A DNA stretch of 64,000 nucleotides from CANLBN01 sp965230205. GTDB taxonomy: Bacteria > Pseudomonadota > Gammaproteobacteria > Pseudomonadales > Cellvibrionaceae. Shown here in pieces: positions 54,827 to 63,877 of the stretch. How positions within the stretch are numbered: the first letter of the stretch is position 1; each line of letters starts with the position of its first letter. A program made the translations under genes and the position numbers. Location of the stretch: NCBI GenBank assembly GCA_965230205.1, contig OZ245996.1:1612001-1676000 (forward strand), written 5' to 3'. The notes under the pieces are model-generated. The model did not search any database. It was not told the origin of the DNA and was given only the letters and a program-made list of their open reading frames with translations.

Positions 54827-55207
54827 GTGATAAAAATCTGGTTATTTATTGTCGGTGTCAGTGGTTTATTAACCGTTGGTTTTGGCGCTTTTGGCGCTCA
54901 TGGTCTAAAAGGAAAGATATCCGAATCGCTACTGTCTGCATTTCAAACGGGTACGCATTACCAAATGTTTCATACTCTAGCTTTATTAGGCTTGGCTATT
55001 CTTGTTAGCCAGCTGACAACTATTCCCAAAGCTTTTATCTTTAGCGCTAATTTTTGGATTGCAGGTATCATACTTTTTAGTGGGAGTTTGTATTGTTTAG
55101 CGCTTGGTGGCCCGTCTTGGCTAGGACCGATTACCCCCATTGGTGGTTTATTATTAATGGCGGGCTGGGTGACTTTGGCTATAGGTGCTTTGCAGCTTCG
55201 GTTATAA
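54827..55207 (+). CDS. DUF423 family inner membrane protein (YgdD-like)
   Basis: The 126-residue protein has four hydrophobic segments and the conserved GAFGAHGLK motif near residue 22 and FHTLALLGLA, features of DUF423. The start is GTG 54827 with AGGGTGAGG upstream. Function of the family is not known. Its end lies 28 bases before trmB, and TATAAT at 55204-55209 may serve the latter. Confidence 0.88.
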   Translation: MIKIWLFIVGVSGLLTVGFGAFGAHGLKGKISESLLSAFQTGTHYQMFHTLALLGLAILVSQLTTIPKAFIFSANFWIAGIILFSGSLYCLALGGPSWLGPITPIGGLLLMAGWVTLAIGALQLRL

Positions 55208-55235
55208 TGCGCCACTTTTGGCAAGCGTTACGATT

Positions 55236-55946
55236 ATGTCCCAATCTTTTGAAATCAAACCTGAATATAAACAAAAAGCGATTCGTAGCTATGTAATACG
55301 CGGTGGTCGTATTACCGAAGCACAAAAAAAAGCGTTTGATAGTGCTTGGGCCACTTATGGATTAAGTTTGTTTGATGGTTTAATCGATCCCCAGAGTATT
55401 TTTGGTCGGAAGGCTCCCCTTGTTTTGGAAGTGGGCTTTGGCATGGGGGATTCATTGTTAGAAATGGCTGAAACACAGCCAGAAAATGACTTTATCGGTA
55501 TTGAAGTTCATCCTCCCGGTGTGGGTCGGCTGATAAACAATGCATCCAAAGCTGGTTTAACGAATTTAAAAGTCTTTATGGCTGATGCCGTCGATGTACT
55601 CGAAGATTGTATTCCTGATCATTCCTTGAATCGTTTTCAACTCTATTTTCCCGACCCTTGGCATAAGAAAAAACATAATAAGCGTCGGATAGTTCAACAG
55701 CCATTTATGCAATTAGTACATAGTAAGCTAGAAAAGAACGGGATATGCCATCTTGCAACGGATTGGGAGCCTTATGCAGATTATATGATGGAGGTGATGA
55801 CTCTAGCTAAAGGCTATAGTAATCAGGCTGGAGAGTATTGTTTTTCGGCTAGGCCTGATTACCGGCCATTGACAAAATTTGAGCGCAGAGGTCATCGTTT
55901 GGGTCATGGTGTCTGGGATTTATTATTTGTATCCGGAGCCATTTAG
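55236..55946 (+). CDS. trmB: tRNA (guanine-N7-)-methyltransferase TrmB
   Basis: The 236-residue SAM-dependent enzyme methylates G46 of tRNA. It shows the SAM site EVGFGMGDSL, the GIEVH motif, and FPDPWHKKKHNKRR, a strong TrmB signature. ATG 55236 is preferred to the frame from 55185, whose extra 17 residues overlap the DUF423 gene. Confidence 0.96.
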   Translation: MSQSFEIKPEYKQKAIRSYVIRGGRITEAQKKAFDSAWATYGLSLFDGLIDPQSIFGRKAPLVLEVGFGMGDSLLEMAETQPENDFIGIEVHPPGVGRLINNASKAGLTNLKVFMADAVDVLEDCIPDHSLNRFQLYFPDPWHKKKHNKRRIVQQPFMQLVHSKLEKNGICHLATDWEPYADYMMEVMTLAKGYSNQAGEYCFSARPDYRPLTKFERRGHRLGHGVWDLLFVSGAI

Positions 55947-56167
55947 TTACTTATTTCCAAGCTTATTGTAATAAAACAGCTAATGCCTTATAGAGTTTAT
56001 TTATTAACTAGGCAGATCTTAACTATGAGTGATTGCGAATCATTTCTGTTAGACTATTGAATTGTTTTTATTTGCCCCAAATATAGGCGTTAGCTTAAAC
56101 TTGGCACCTAATTTAATAAGTATTTATGGGGTTTTAGACTTGGACCCAATAAACTGACAGCTTAGCT

Positions 56168-56590
56168 ATGGAAAACCGCTTTTTTAAACAACTAGAGCCT
56201 TTATCGCAAGGTGATACGGTAGCTTTAGATGAAGCGATAGAGCAGTTACGTTTTGATAGTAATGGATTGATTCCGACCATCGCCCAGCAGCATGCTACTG
56301 GTGAAGTCCTAATGATGGCGTGGATGAATCGTGAGTCTTTACTTGAAACGCTAAAGACAGGTCGTGTTTGTTACTGGTCGCGTTCTCGCCAGGCGTTATG
56401 GCGTAAAGGTGAGAGCTCCGGGCATACACAAAATTTAATTGAATTGCGAATAGATTGCGACGGAGACACGTTGCTGTGTCTGGTTGACCAAAAGGGTCCA
56501 GCTTGCCACACAGACCGTACTAATTGTTTCTATTTGCGCGCAGATGAAAAAACATTATCTGTGGTTGCTAATCCCGTTAAGGAGAGTTAG
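56168..56590 (+). CDS. hisI: Phosphoribosyl-AMP cyclohydrolase HisI
   Basis: The 140-residue monofunctional enzyme opens the adenine ring of PR-AMP in histidine synthesis. It shows VLMMAWMNRESL, YWSRSRQALWRKGE, DCDGDTLL and the zinc site Cys/His in GPACHTDRTNCFY. The HisE domain is absent, so PR-ATP pyrophosphatase must be separate. It is the third his locus in the window. Confidence 0.96.
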   Translation: MENRFFKQLEPLSQGDTVALDEAIEQLRFDSNGLIPTIAQQHATGEVLMMAWMNRESLLETLKTGRVCYWSRSRQALWRKGESSGHTQNLIELRIDCDGDTLLCLVDQKGPACHTDRTNCFYLRADEKTLSVVANPVKES

Positions 56591-56688
56591 TTACATTGTT
56601 TTAAAGTCATTTATATAGCGCTTTTATATAACCCTTTAAATTAATGTGGTTAATGATTCGAGACACTGCTAAGACAATCTATTTTATT

Positions 56689-57642
56689 ATGAACTCATAT
56701 ACTAAACCTGATATGCCCGATGTGGCAGCCACTCAAACTGCTCAGCAAAATGGTACTCTCGACTGGGTCGGTATGAGCCGTATTGCACTGCCTCTTGCGA
56801 TTAAAGATCAAAACCTAGGTAGCTATAATGCGACGGCATTTGTAGAGACCTATGTTAATTTGGTGAACCCTCAAGTAAAGGGCATTCATATGTCGCGACT
56901 TTACTTGTTATTGGCAGAGTTTGCGAAAGACGAGGTGTTGACGATTGAAAACTTATCGAATTTTCTAAGAGATAAGTTGGCAAGTCATGAAGATATTAGT
57001 GATAGCACCTGTTTAAAGGTAGATTTTGATTACCTAATTAATCAACCCGCATTAAAAAGTGAATACAGCGGTTGGAAAGATTATCCTGTTAGCCTTAAAG
57101 CAGTATTCGATGGTAAGCGAGTGAATGTTGAAGTGTCGGTTAAGGTGCCTTATTCATCAACCTGTCCATGTTCCGCAGCGCTATCTAGGCAGCTTTTGCA
57201 GCAAGCCTTTTTAGACGACTTTTCAGATCAGGACACTATTGATAAAGAAACTATCGAGAAGTGGTTGCGTTCAGAAAAGGGGAGTGTTGCTACTCCTCAT
57301 AGTCAGCGTAGTTATGCCAATATTCTCGTTAAACTTGATGAAACTTATACCGATGGCTTTCCTATTAGTGAATTGATTCAAGTTGCTGAGTCGACGCTGA
57401 AAACGGCTGTACAAACGGCTGTTAAGCGGGAAGATGAGCAAGAGTTTGCACGTTTAAATGGTGCGAATCAGATGTTCTGTGAAGACGCAGCTCGACGTTT
57501 AAAAGATGCATTAAATCAAAAATCCAGCTATACAGATTTTTGGGTGCGGGTAGAACATATTGAAAGTTTGCATGCACACGATGCTGTTGCGATGGCGACA
57601 AAAGGTGTTGCCAATGGTTTTTCACCGTTGTTGCATCGCTAA
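56689..57642 (+). CDS. folE2: GTP cyclohydrolase FolE2 (type IB)
   Basis: The 317-residue protein carries out the first step of folate (and possibly queuosine) synthesis from GTP and is the zinc-independent form. It has LDWVGMSRIALPL, the conserved Cys in CPCSAALSRQ, and C-terminal VEHIESLHAHDAVA. ATG 56689 was chosen because family members start near this point; ATG 56644 and 56713 are alternatives without strong ribosome sites. Confidence 0.92.
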   Translation: MNSYTKPDMPDVAATQTAQQNGTLDWVGMSRIALPLAIKDQNLGSYNATAFVETYVNLVNPQVKGIHMSRLYLLLAEFAKDEVLTIENLSNFLRDKLASHEDISDSTCLKVDFDYLINQPALKSEYSGWKDYPVSLKAVFDGKRVNVEVSVKVPYSSTCPCSAALSRQLLQQAFLDDFSDQDTIDKETIEKWLRSEKGSVATPHSQRSYANILVKLDETYTDGFPISELIQVAESTLKTAVQTAVKREDEQEFARLNGANQMFCEDAARRLKDALNQKSSYTDFWVRVEHIESLHAHDAVAMATKGVANGFSPLLHR

Positions 57643-57702
57643 ACGGCATCTTTATAAATAACCATACACCAGCGTCAATTTTCTTTGGCGTCCGGGGCTA
57701 AA

Positions 57703-58779
57703 ATGAAACACATTCTTTTTGGTGTTGTCTTTTTTTGCGTTACCCATCTAGCGTCTGCTAACTTTACTGTTGAGATTATTACTGATCAGTTGAAACGGCC
57801 ATGGAGTCTTGCCTTCTTGCCTGATGGTCGATTCCTTGTTACCGAGCGAAGCGGCAAATTGCGTATTGTTTCTAAAGAGGGAATGCTTTCTCAGCCCGTT
57901 ACAGGTTTGCCTACTATTTCAGCGATAGGCCAGGGTGGTTTATTGGATGTTGTGCTTCACCCTGGGTTTGATCAGAATAAATGGGTTTACATTAGTTATG
58001 TCTCTGGCAATTCTTCTGCGGGATATAGCACTGAAGTTGTTCGCGGTACTCTTAATGTTTCCACTGCAGAATTAACCAATACCCAATCTATTTTTGTTGC
58101 TCTCCCAAAGGTACAGGGGGGCCGACACTTTGGTAGCCGCCTGCTGTTTGATAGGAGTGGCTATCTATATATTTCCTTAGGGGATAGAGGGGACCGTCAG
58201 CATTCTCAAAACCCAAAGACGCATCACGGTAGTATTATTCGTTTGCATGATGATGGGCGTATCCCTTCCGATAACCCTTTTGTTAATAACTCTTCTTTTC
58301 TTCCGGAAATTTATTCATATGGTCATCGTAATGTTCAAGGTATGACTTTGCACCCGTTGACGGGTAAGGTTTGGACGCATGAGCATGGCCCTCAGGGAGG
58401 AGATGAAGTTAATGTCATTGATAGTGGAAAAAATTACGGTTGGCCAGTGATTACCTATGGAGCTGAATATGGTTCAGGTTTTAAAATTGGCCAAGGTGTT
58501 ACTAAACAAGGTATGGAGCAACCGGTTCACTTTTGGGATCCATCTATTGCTCCTTCAGGTATGGCATTTTTTAAAAACGACTTATTAGTGGGAGCATTGA
58601 AATTTCGATTGCTAGCTCAGTTGCAATTAAAGGATGAACTTGTTGTTAGAGAGCAGCGTTTGTTTTCCGGACAATTTGGTCGAATTCGTGATGTGCGGAC
58701 CTTTAATGATAAAATATTCTACCTTTTAACTGATGCTAATAATGGCAAACTGATTCGTATAACAGATAGCAGCGAGTAA
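57703..58779 (+). CDS. PQQ-dependent sugar dehydrogenase (soluble glucose/sorbosone type)
   Basis: The 358-residue exported protein has a signal peptide (1-19, ASA) and a six-bladed beta-propeller: LKRPWSLAFLPDGRFLVTERSG in successive motifs, GGLLDVVLHP, GGRHFGSRL with the catalytic His region, and GHRNVQGMTLHP. Like YliI/Asd it oxidises sugars in the periplasm using PQQ. ATG 57703 is preferred to the TTG at 57685, since it begins directly with the signal. It ends 9 bases before pyrC. Confidence 0.9.
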   Translation: MKHILFGVVFFCVTHLASANFTVEIITDQLKRPWSLAFLPDGRFLVTERSGKLRIVSKEGMLSQPVTGLPTISAIGQGGLLDVVLHPGFDQNKWVYISYVSGNSSAGYSTEVVRGTLNVSTAELTNTQSIFVALPKVQGGRHFGSRLLFDRSGYLYISLGDRGDRQHSQNPKTHHGSIIRLHDDGRIPSDNPFVNNSSFLPEIYSYGHRNVQGMTLHPLTGKVWTHEHGPQGGDEVNVIDSGKNYGWPVITYGAEYGSGFKIGQGVTKQGMEQPVHFWDPSIAPSGMAFFKNDLLVGALKFRLLAQLQLKDELVVREQRLFSGQFGRIRDVRTFNDKIFYLLTDANNGKLIRITDSSE

Positions 58780-58788
58780 CTATTACTA

Positions 58789-59835
58789 ATGAGTACTGAA
58801 ATGACAACATTAACAATCACAACACCGGATGACTGGCATTTACATTTTCGGGATGGTGATTTTTTAACGGAAACAGTGCCTGCAACTTCTCGATGCTTTC
58901 GCCGTGCGATTGTTATGCCTAATTTGGTTCCTCCTGTTACGAATGCCTCTATGGCCATGGAGTATAAGAAGCGCATTTTATCTGCCAGTCCTCAAGGCAG
59001 CAGTTTTGAACCCCTGATGACACTGTATCTGACCAATGATACAACACCACAAGATATTATTGATGCCAGACAGGCGGGCGTTATTGCTGTTAAATTATAT
59101 CCCGCTGGTGCAACAACGAATTCTGATGCTGCTGTTAGTGATTTAAGCCATTTAGAGCCTGTGTTTGAAGCAATGGCTCAGGAGGGTTTGTTACTGTTAG
59201 TGCATGGTGAAGTGACTGACAATGAAATTGATATTTTTGATCGGGAAAAAATGTTCATTGATCGACATTTGCGGGATATCGTTGAAAATTTTCCAGAGTT
59301 AAAAGTTGTATTCGAACACATTACTACAAAAGATGCGGTTGAATTTGTATTAGAATCTCCGGCTAATGTAGCGGCTACAATCACGCCACAACATTTATTA
59401 TTGAATCGTAATGATTTATTGGTCGGTGGAGTTCAGCCACATAACTACTGTCTGCCAGTATTGAAGCGTAATATTCACCAGCTTGCCTTACAAGATGCCG
59501 TTGTAAGTGGCTCGCCGAAGTTTTTTTTGGGAACAGATTCTGCTCCTCATGAAAAGCATCGTAAAGAATCAGCTTGTGGTTGTGCAGGTTGCTATAGTGC
59601 CTGGAGTGCTATTGAACTCTATGCGCAGATTTTTGACCAGCTTGATGTTATTGAGAAGTTAGAAGGTTTTGCCAGTCATTTTGGGCCAGATTTCTACGGT
59701 TTAGCGCGTAATGTAGATACAATCACATTAGTTAAGCAAGAATGGCAAGTACCAGAGGAAATTATATTGCCTAATGGTAATCCTATCGTTCCATTTTTTG
59801 CGGGGAAAAAACTCAACTGGAAACTTGAAAGTTAG
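58789..59835 (+). CDS. pyrC: Dihydroorotase PyrC
   Basis: The 348-residue class II dihydroorotase of pyrimidine synthesis has the zinc ligands in HLHFRDG, the carboxylated Lys in VKLYPAGATTNS, His in LLVHGEV and FEHITT, and the catalytic Asp in GTDSAPH. ATG 58789 and 58801 are both open; the difference is four residues. It follows the sugar dehydrogenase gene closely. Confidence 0.95.
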   Translation: MSTEMTTLTITTPDDWHLHFRDGDFLTETVPATSRCFRRAIVMPNLVPPVTNASMAMEYKKRILSASPQGSSFEPLMTLYLTNDTTPQDIIDARQAGVIAVKLYPAGATTNSDAAVSDLSHLEPVFEAMAQEGLLLLVHGEVTDNEIDIFDREKMFIDRHLRDIVENFPELKVVFEHITTKDAVEFVLESPANVAATITPQHLLLNRNDLLVGGVQPHNYCLPVLKRNIHQLALQDAVVSGSPKFFLGTDSAPHEKHRKESACGCAGCYSAWSAIELYAQIFDQLDVIEKLEGFASHFGPDFYGLARNVDTITLVKQEWQVPEEIILPNGNPIVPFFAGKKLNWKLES

Positions 59836-59881
59836 TCTAATAGTTAATAAGTGTTAATTTTTAGCTTTCATTAAAGTTTTT

Positions 59882-60733
59882 TCATTCATTGTCTGTTTTT
59901 ACAATTGGCATTGTATGCCAATTAGTAATGGCTGACTTTTGTGTATCTTCAATGTTCTCTTGGGTTTCTTCTTTTATAGTTTCGTTTATAGCATCACTAT
60001 TTGAATCGTTTGAAGTCTCAGCTGATGGAAGTGGGGCTTCTTTAGTTACTTCTATTGGTTTATCTATATTCTCTTCTTTGTTGCTCTGTTCTGATTCTTG
60101 TGATGTTGCCATCTTTATAGTAGAAAGGGAATGACTTAATTCTGGCTCCTGTGTTTCAGGTGTGGCTTCGTGTGTGATTTCCGGTTCAGCTTCGAGAGTA
60201 GTGGGTAATATTTTTTTATCTTCAGTTTTCTCTACTTTGGGCTTCCATAGTTTTTTAGGCTTTTCCACTGCTTCATTGACCGGTACAGTTAGATCTGGGG
60301 TTAATAACTCTTGAATGCTATCCGCCGTTTTAATTATTTTTTTGATCGCTTTTTTTCGCAGTGTTTTTTTCTTAAGCTTTTGTTTTGGTCTTTGTGTTAG
60401 TTTTATTGCTTGAGCTTCTGCTCTTTCTAGCAACTTAGCTTTTGTATAAGCGGCTTTTGCATGACTTAAGTTAAGCTTTAACGTTTTGAGTTCATCTTTC
60501 GTTAATACAATATCCGACCGAAGGTTTTTTTGTCGACGTTGAGTTGCTGCTGTGGGCTTTTTGTTTTTCAATGAGGTGAGTTGTTCTTGTTTCTTTTTGA
60601 GCTTGCTGGTGGTACTAACAACTGCTCTTTCGAACGTCGCTACCTTTTTCTGGTGAGCTTTCATCAATTGTAGCTGTAGTTTGGCAATGCTTTTTCTTAA
60701 CGGCTCAATCGGATTAATGACTTTCTTAGGCAT
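59882..60733 (-). CDS. Lys-rich coiled-coil protein, AlgP-like by position
   Basis: The 283-residue protein has an N-terminal Lys/Gln/Leu-rich coiled coil (about 8-125), a very basic stretch near 115-135, and a long acidic Glu/Ser/Thr-rich disordered tail. I do not recognise a diagnostic domain. It lies near an FKBP gene and an Rsd/AlgQ gene, as algP does in Pseudomonas (as I recall), so it may be a diverged AlgP-type protein, which would be a DNA-associated regulator. The acidic tail replaces the KPAA repeats of AlgP. Leftward gene, divergent from the FKBP gene. Confidence 0.75.
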   Translation of the reverse strand: MPKKVINPIEPLRKSIAKLQLQLMKAHQKKVATFERAVVSTTSKLKKKQEQLTSLKNKKPTAATQRRQKNLRSDIVLTKDELKTLKLNLSHAKAAYTKAKLLERAEAQAIKLTQRPKQKLKKKTLRKKAIKKIIKTADSIQELLTPDLTVPVNEAVEKPKKLWKPKVEKTEDKKILPTTLEAEPEITHEATPETQEPELSHSLSTIKMATSQESEQSNKEENIDKPIEVTKEAPLPSAETSNDSNSDAINETIKEETQENIEDTQKSAITNWHTMPIVKTDNE

Positions 60734-61037
60734 GCTTACCTCCTTTGAGAAGACTATTACGTCATCTTGGTGTTGTTAAACATACAGATTAAATCGTAGG
60801 CTATCTAATCATAAGCTTTCTTTGTAGATAGCTTAACTGTTTTTTATCAAATTTTTGTGACTTGCTTGGTTTTAATGGAACTTTTAGGGCTCCTCAGGTT
60901 CTGTGAACATGTTCAAAGCCCTTTAGGCTATAGGTATCTATAACAACTACTTTGTTATACCATTGCCGCTTTGGTGTTTCGGGCAGCTACTCCAGCACCT
61001 ATTTTTTAATAAATTAGCATATATTTAGGATAATCTC
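60734..61037. other. 304-base divergent gap
   Basis: The region between the AlgP-like gene and the FKBP gene must hold both promoters. It is AT-rich around 60830-60860. I see no small gene, repeat or clear terminator. Confidence 0.5.
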
Positions 61038-61799
61038 ATGAAATTGAAGCTTTTTATGGCGAGTTTTGTCGCTTTGTCGTTAGTTGCTTGTGGAGAGAAA
61101 AGTGACGAGCCGGCTGCAAAGACAGAGACTACTTTAGAGTCAGTCGAACAACGCCTTAGCTACATGGTTGGCAGTAATATGGCCAAACAGTTTAAGCGTG
61201 ACGGTGTCGATATTGATATCGCTGCATTGCAGATGGGTATTGATGACTCTATGCAAGATAAAGAATCTCGCCTGAGTGAAGAACAAATTCAGGAAACCAT
61301 TGCTACATTGCAAGAACGTGCTAAAAAGCGTCAAGAAGAGCAGCAGGCTGAGCAAGCTAAGCTAGCAGCAGAAGCTGCTGAGAAGAACAAGGCAGAAGGC
61401 GCTGCATACTTAGTGGCAAATGGCGCAAAAGATGGCGTCATAACAACAGAGAGCGGTTTACAGTATAAAGAGTTGGTTGCAGGCGAAGGTGAAAAGCCAA
61501 CACAGGAAGATACAGTATCAGTTCATTATAAAGGTACATTAATAGATGGTACTGAATTTGATAGCTCATATAGCCGCAATGAGCCAGCGACTTTCCCTGT
61601 TTCTGGTGTAATTCCAGGTTGGATCGAAGCGTTACAGTTAATGAATGTCGGTGATAAGTGGGAATTAACAATCCCATCAGATCTAGCTTATGGTCCTGGT
61701 GGTACGGGCGGAGCGATTGGCCCTAATGCGACGTTAATTTTTGAGGTTGAGCTATTAGAGGTTATCAAACCAGAAGCAACAGTTGATGTGTCTAAGTAA
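61038..61799 (+). CDS. FKBP-type peptidyl-prolyl isomerase lipoprotein (FkpA/Mip-like)
   Basis: The 253-residue protein has a lipoprotein signal with lipobox SLVAC, an N-terminal helical dimerisation domain (about 35-130: EQRLSYMVGSNMAKQFK, then a Gln/Glu/Ala-rich helix), and a C-terminal FKBP domain (about 140-245: VSVHYKGTLIDGTEFDSSY, then IPSDLAYGPGG). It catalyses proline isomerisation as a periplasmic folding helper. Followed by a strong hairpin. Confidence 0.95.
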   Translation: MKLKLFMASFVALSLVACGEKSDEPAAKTETTLESVEQRLSYMVGSNMAKQFKRDGVDIDIAALQMGIDDSMQDKESRLSEEQIQETIATLQERAKKRQEEQQAEQAKLAAEAAEKNKAEGAAYLVANGAKDGVITTESGLQYKELVAGEGEKPTQEDTVSVHYKGTLIDGTEFDSSYSRNEPATFPVSGVIPGWIEALQLMNVGDKWELTIPSDLAYGPGGTGGAIGPNATLIFEVELLEVIKPEATVDVSK

Positions 61800-61819
61800 T
61801 TCTATTTAGAACACACCTT

Positions 61820-61850
61820 ATCTATCTGCTGCCTATTGCAGCAGATAGAT
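61820..61850. terminator. Strong hairpin shared with the end of the WD40 gene
   Basis: A perfect 13-bp stem ATCTATCTGCTGC/GCAGCAGATAGAT with a 5-base loop lies 20 bases after the FKBP stop. The convergent WD40 gene's stop codon (61833-61835) lies in it, so the hairpin is partly coding on the other strand. Confidence 0.6.
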
Positions 61851-62813
61851 AAAGCCACTGGAGCCAATGGCGTAATAGCGGTTGGCTTGCCCTGAAAAAG
61901 CTAGATCGATAACTGATACGCCAGTTGGTTGCCATTGGTGGCGTTTAGTGAGTTTCCATGTTTTAAGTAATTTAGCCCCCTCTGTCTGCCAAAGTTCGAC
62001 TTTTTGATTGGTGTAGCCTAATAGTAAATAGCGGCTATCACTACTGAACCTAGCAGATGTGATTTCTAATCCACGTTTAATCCTTTCCTTTGATAGGGGT
62101 ATGCTCTTAAGCGCTTTGCCTGTATTAATATCCCATATTTCTGCTCGGTCATACTTTGCTGAAGTAAACGCATAACGACCATCTTCACTCATCGCGACTT
62201 GTTGGACATCTTCCTGATGTTGCATGGTCATGATTTTTTCACCATTGTCTACGCGCCAGACAATAGCCGTTTGATCTTCTGAGCCGGTAATGGCAAGGCG
62301 GCCATCGCCGCTGAGGTCGACGCTGCGCACTCTCCCTTCGTGAGTAAAACTGCGGACAATGCCGCCGCGGATAGTGTTGAAAATCACCGCAGAATGATCG
62401 GCTTGACCTAATAGGGCGTAGCGTCCTCCTGGGGCTAAGTCAGCATCTAAAACTTCGCCTGGAGCAGTCCAAAAACGGGTTGCATTGCCGGTATTAATAT
62501 CCCAAAGTACTATAGTATGAGCCTCTGCTGTCAATGCCCAACTATTGCTGGAATCGATATCTGCAGAAATAATGACACTTAGCTCTTCCTCGCTATGGTT
62601 CCAATTATAGAGGCGTTCACCATCGCTTAATCGCCAAAAGCTGCCCCCATGCTGCACAGACCCAACAATCGCAAATTTCCCATCATGGCTGATGGCGCCA
62701 TTGTGGATGCCGTTAACAGCGACTTCAATACGTTCATTCGGTGATGTGGATTGGTCGCAGGCTGTTAGTAGCAAAAGCATAACGCTGATGGGCAGAATGC
62801 GTTTCAATCTCAT
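61833..62813 (-). CDS. WD40-repeat lipoprotein
   Basis: The 326-residue protein has a lipoprotein signal with lipobox LLTAC followed by DQSTSPNE, then five to seven WD40-like repeats (for example VRSVDLSGDGRLAITGSEDQTAIVWRV across successive motifs, and AMSEDGRYAFTSAKYDRAEIWD). A beta-propeller scaffold exposed outside the inner membrane is likely; partners unknown. Its 3' end overlaps the FKBP terminator hairpin. It lies between fkbP and rsd, an addition to the Pseudomonas-type order. Confidence 0.88.
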   Translation of the reverse strand: MRLKRILPISVMLLLLTACDQSTSPNERIEVAVNGIHNGAISHDGKFAIVGSVQHGGSFWRLSDGERLYNWNHSEEELSVIISADIDSSNSWALTAEAHTIVLWDINTGNATRFWTAPGEVLDADLAPGGRYALLGQADHSAVIFNTIRGGIVRSFTHEGRVRSVDLSGDGRLAITGSEDQTAIVWRVDNGEKIMTMQHQEDVQQVAMSEDGRYAFTSAKYDRAEIWDINTGKALKSIPLSKERIKRGLEITSARFSSDSRYLLLGYTNQKVELWQTEGAKLLKTWKLTKRHQWQPTGVSVIDLAFSGQANRYYAIGSSGFIYLLQ

Positions 62814-63031
62814 GGGTCATTATTCCTCAATCGTTGCCATATAAGTTTATGTGGCTATAGAGATAAGCGTAGACGAGGTTGATGAATGTTGCAGGCAGAA
62901 AACGTGGAGAGTAACGGCGTAGAGAAAAGATGGAGAGCGTTGAAAGGTAAGTATTAGTCATTACAATATCAGCAACGTCAGTGTTTATAAGTTATACGCC
63001 GTCGTTGCTTGATAAAGTAGAGGAGAAAGTA

Positions 63032-63499
63032 TTAAGCGACCATATCTTTGTGTGAAACATGAAGGATGGCAATCATTTTATCTTCTGCTTCAAAGCGAGA
63101 TTCTAGTTGTTGGCCTATCTGCGATAAATCATTCGCGAGTGATGATAAATCATCAGTTTCTTGGTATTTGTCGTTAAAGTCGAGTAGTTTCTCTGTTGTT
63201 GCATCAATGATTTCATAAGGCTTAGATGCTGCTTCAAGGGCATCTTTATCATCGAAGTCGCGACCTTCTTTTATCAGCTGGTCGTACACTTCAAAGTGGC
63301 CGGCAGAGATGTAATCCATCAATGTTTGGCAAAAGTGACGAATTTTTTGGGTATGATCAGAATTGTTTTCATCAAAGGACTTAACTTCTGATAGTCCACA
63401 GTAACCAACGAGTAACTCCTGACGTTCTTGTAGCCAACGGTCCACAATATCATTGACTCCGCCCCAACGTTCTTTGGCTGATTTGCAGTTTTCTAACAT
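63032..63499 (-). CDS. rsd: Regulator of sigma D, Rsd/AlgQ
   Basis: The 155-residue helical protein matches Rsd/AlgQ: MLENCKSAKERWGGVNDIVDRWL, read as successive motifs, ELLVGYCGL, and RHFCQTLMDYISAGHFEVY. It binds sigma-70 and favours use of alternative sigma factors in stationary phase. It is leftward, like the AlgP-like and WD40 genes, and divergent from the last gene. Confidence 0.93.
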   Translation of the reverse strand: MLENCKSAKERWGGVNDIVDRWLQERQELLVGYCGLSEVKSFDENNSDHTQKIRHFCQTLMDYISAGHFEVYDQLIKEGRDFDDKDALEAASKPYEIIDATTEKLLDFNDKYQETDDLSSLANDLSQIGQQLESRFEAEDKMIAILHVSHKDMVA

Positions 63500-63877
63500 G
63501 GTTGATTCCTTAATCTTAATCGGTATTCGTTATTGTCTTTAAAAACATTCTCTTGAAAAGAGCTGATTGGTGTTAATGCGATTTAGCACCCATTATGTCT
63601 TTATCATTCTTGGACCAAAGATAGGAGAACTGGGCTATATTGGCAAGGGATAGCGTTTTTTTAGTCGAATATCGTCTAATACCGGGCTGATAATTGCAAA
63701 ATGGTTTATATGGGTGACCAAAAATGCATCAAGGATGACGATTAATGTTCAGTTAGAAATACTGGTGTTAGTGCGCCCATATATTATTTCCGCTGTTATT
63801 CTTGTTAAAGCTTCCTATACTGAATGTGTAACCGTTGTTTGAACAATGATAAGTCATCGTTAGTATTGGAGTTAATT
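63500..63877. other. 378-base divergent gap
   Basis: It lies between rsd and the last, partial gene. I see no convincing gene, repeat or hairpin in it. Confidence 0.5.
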
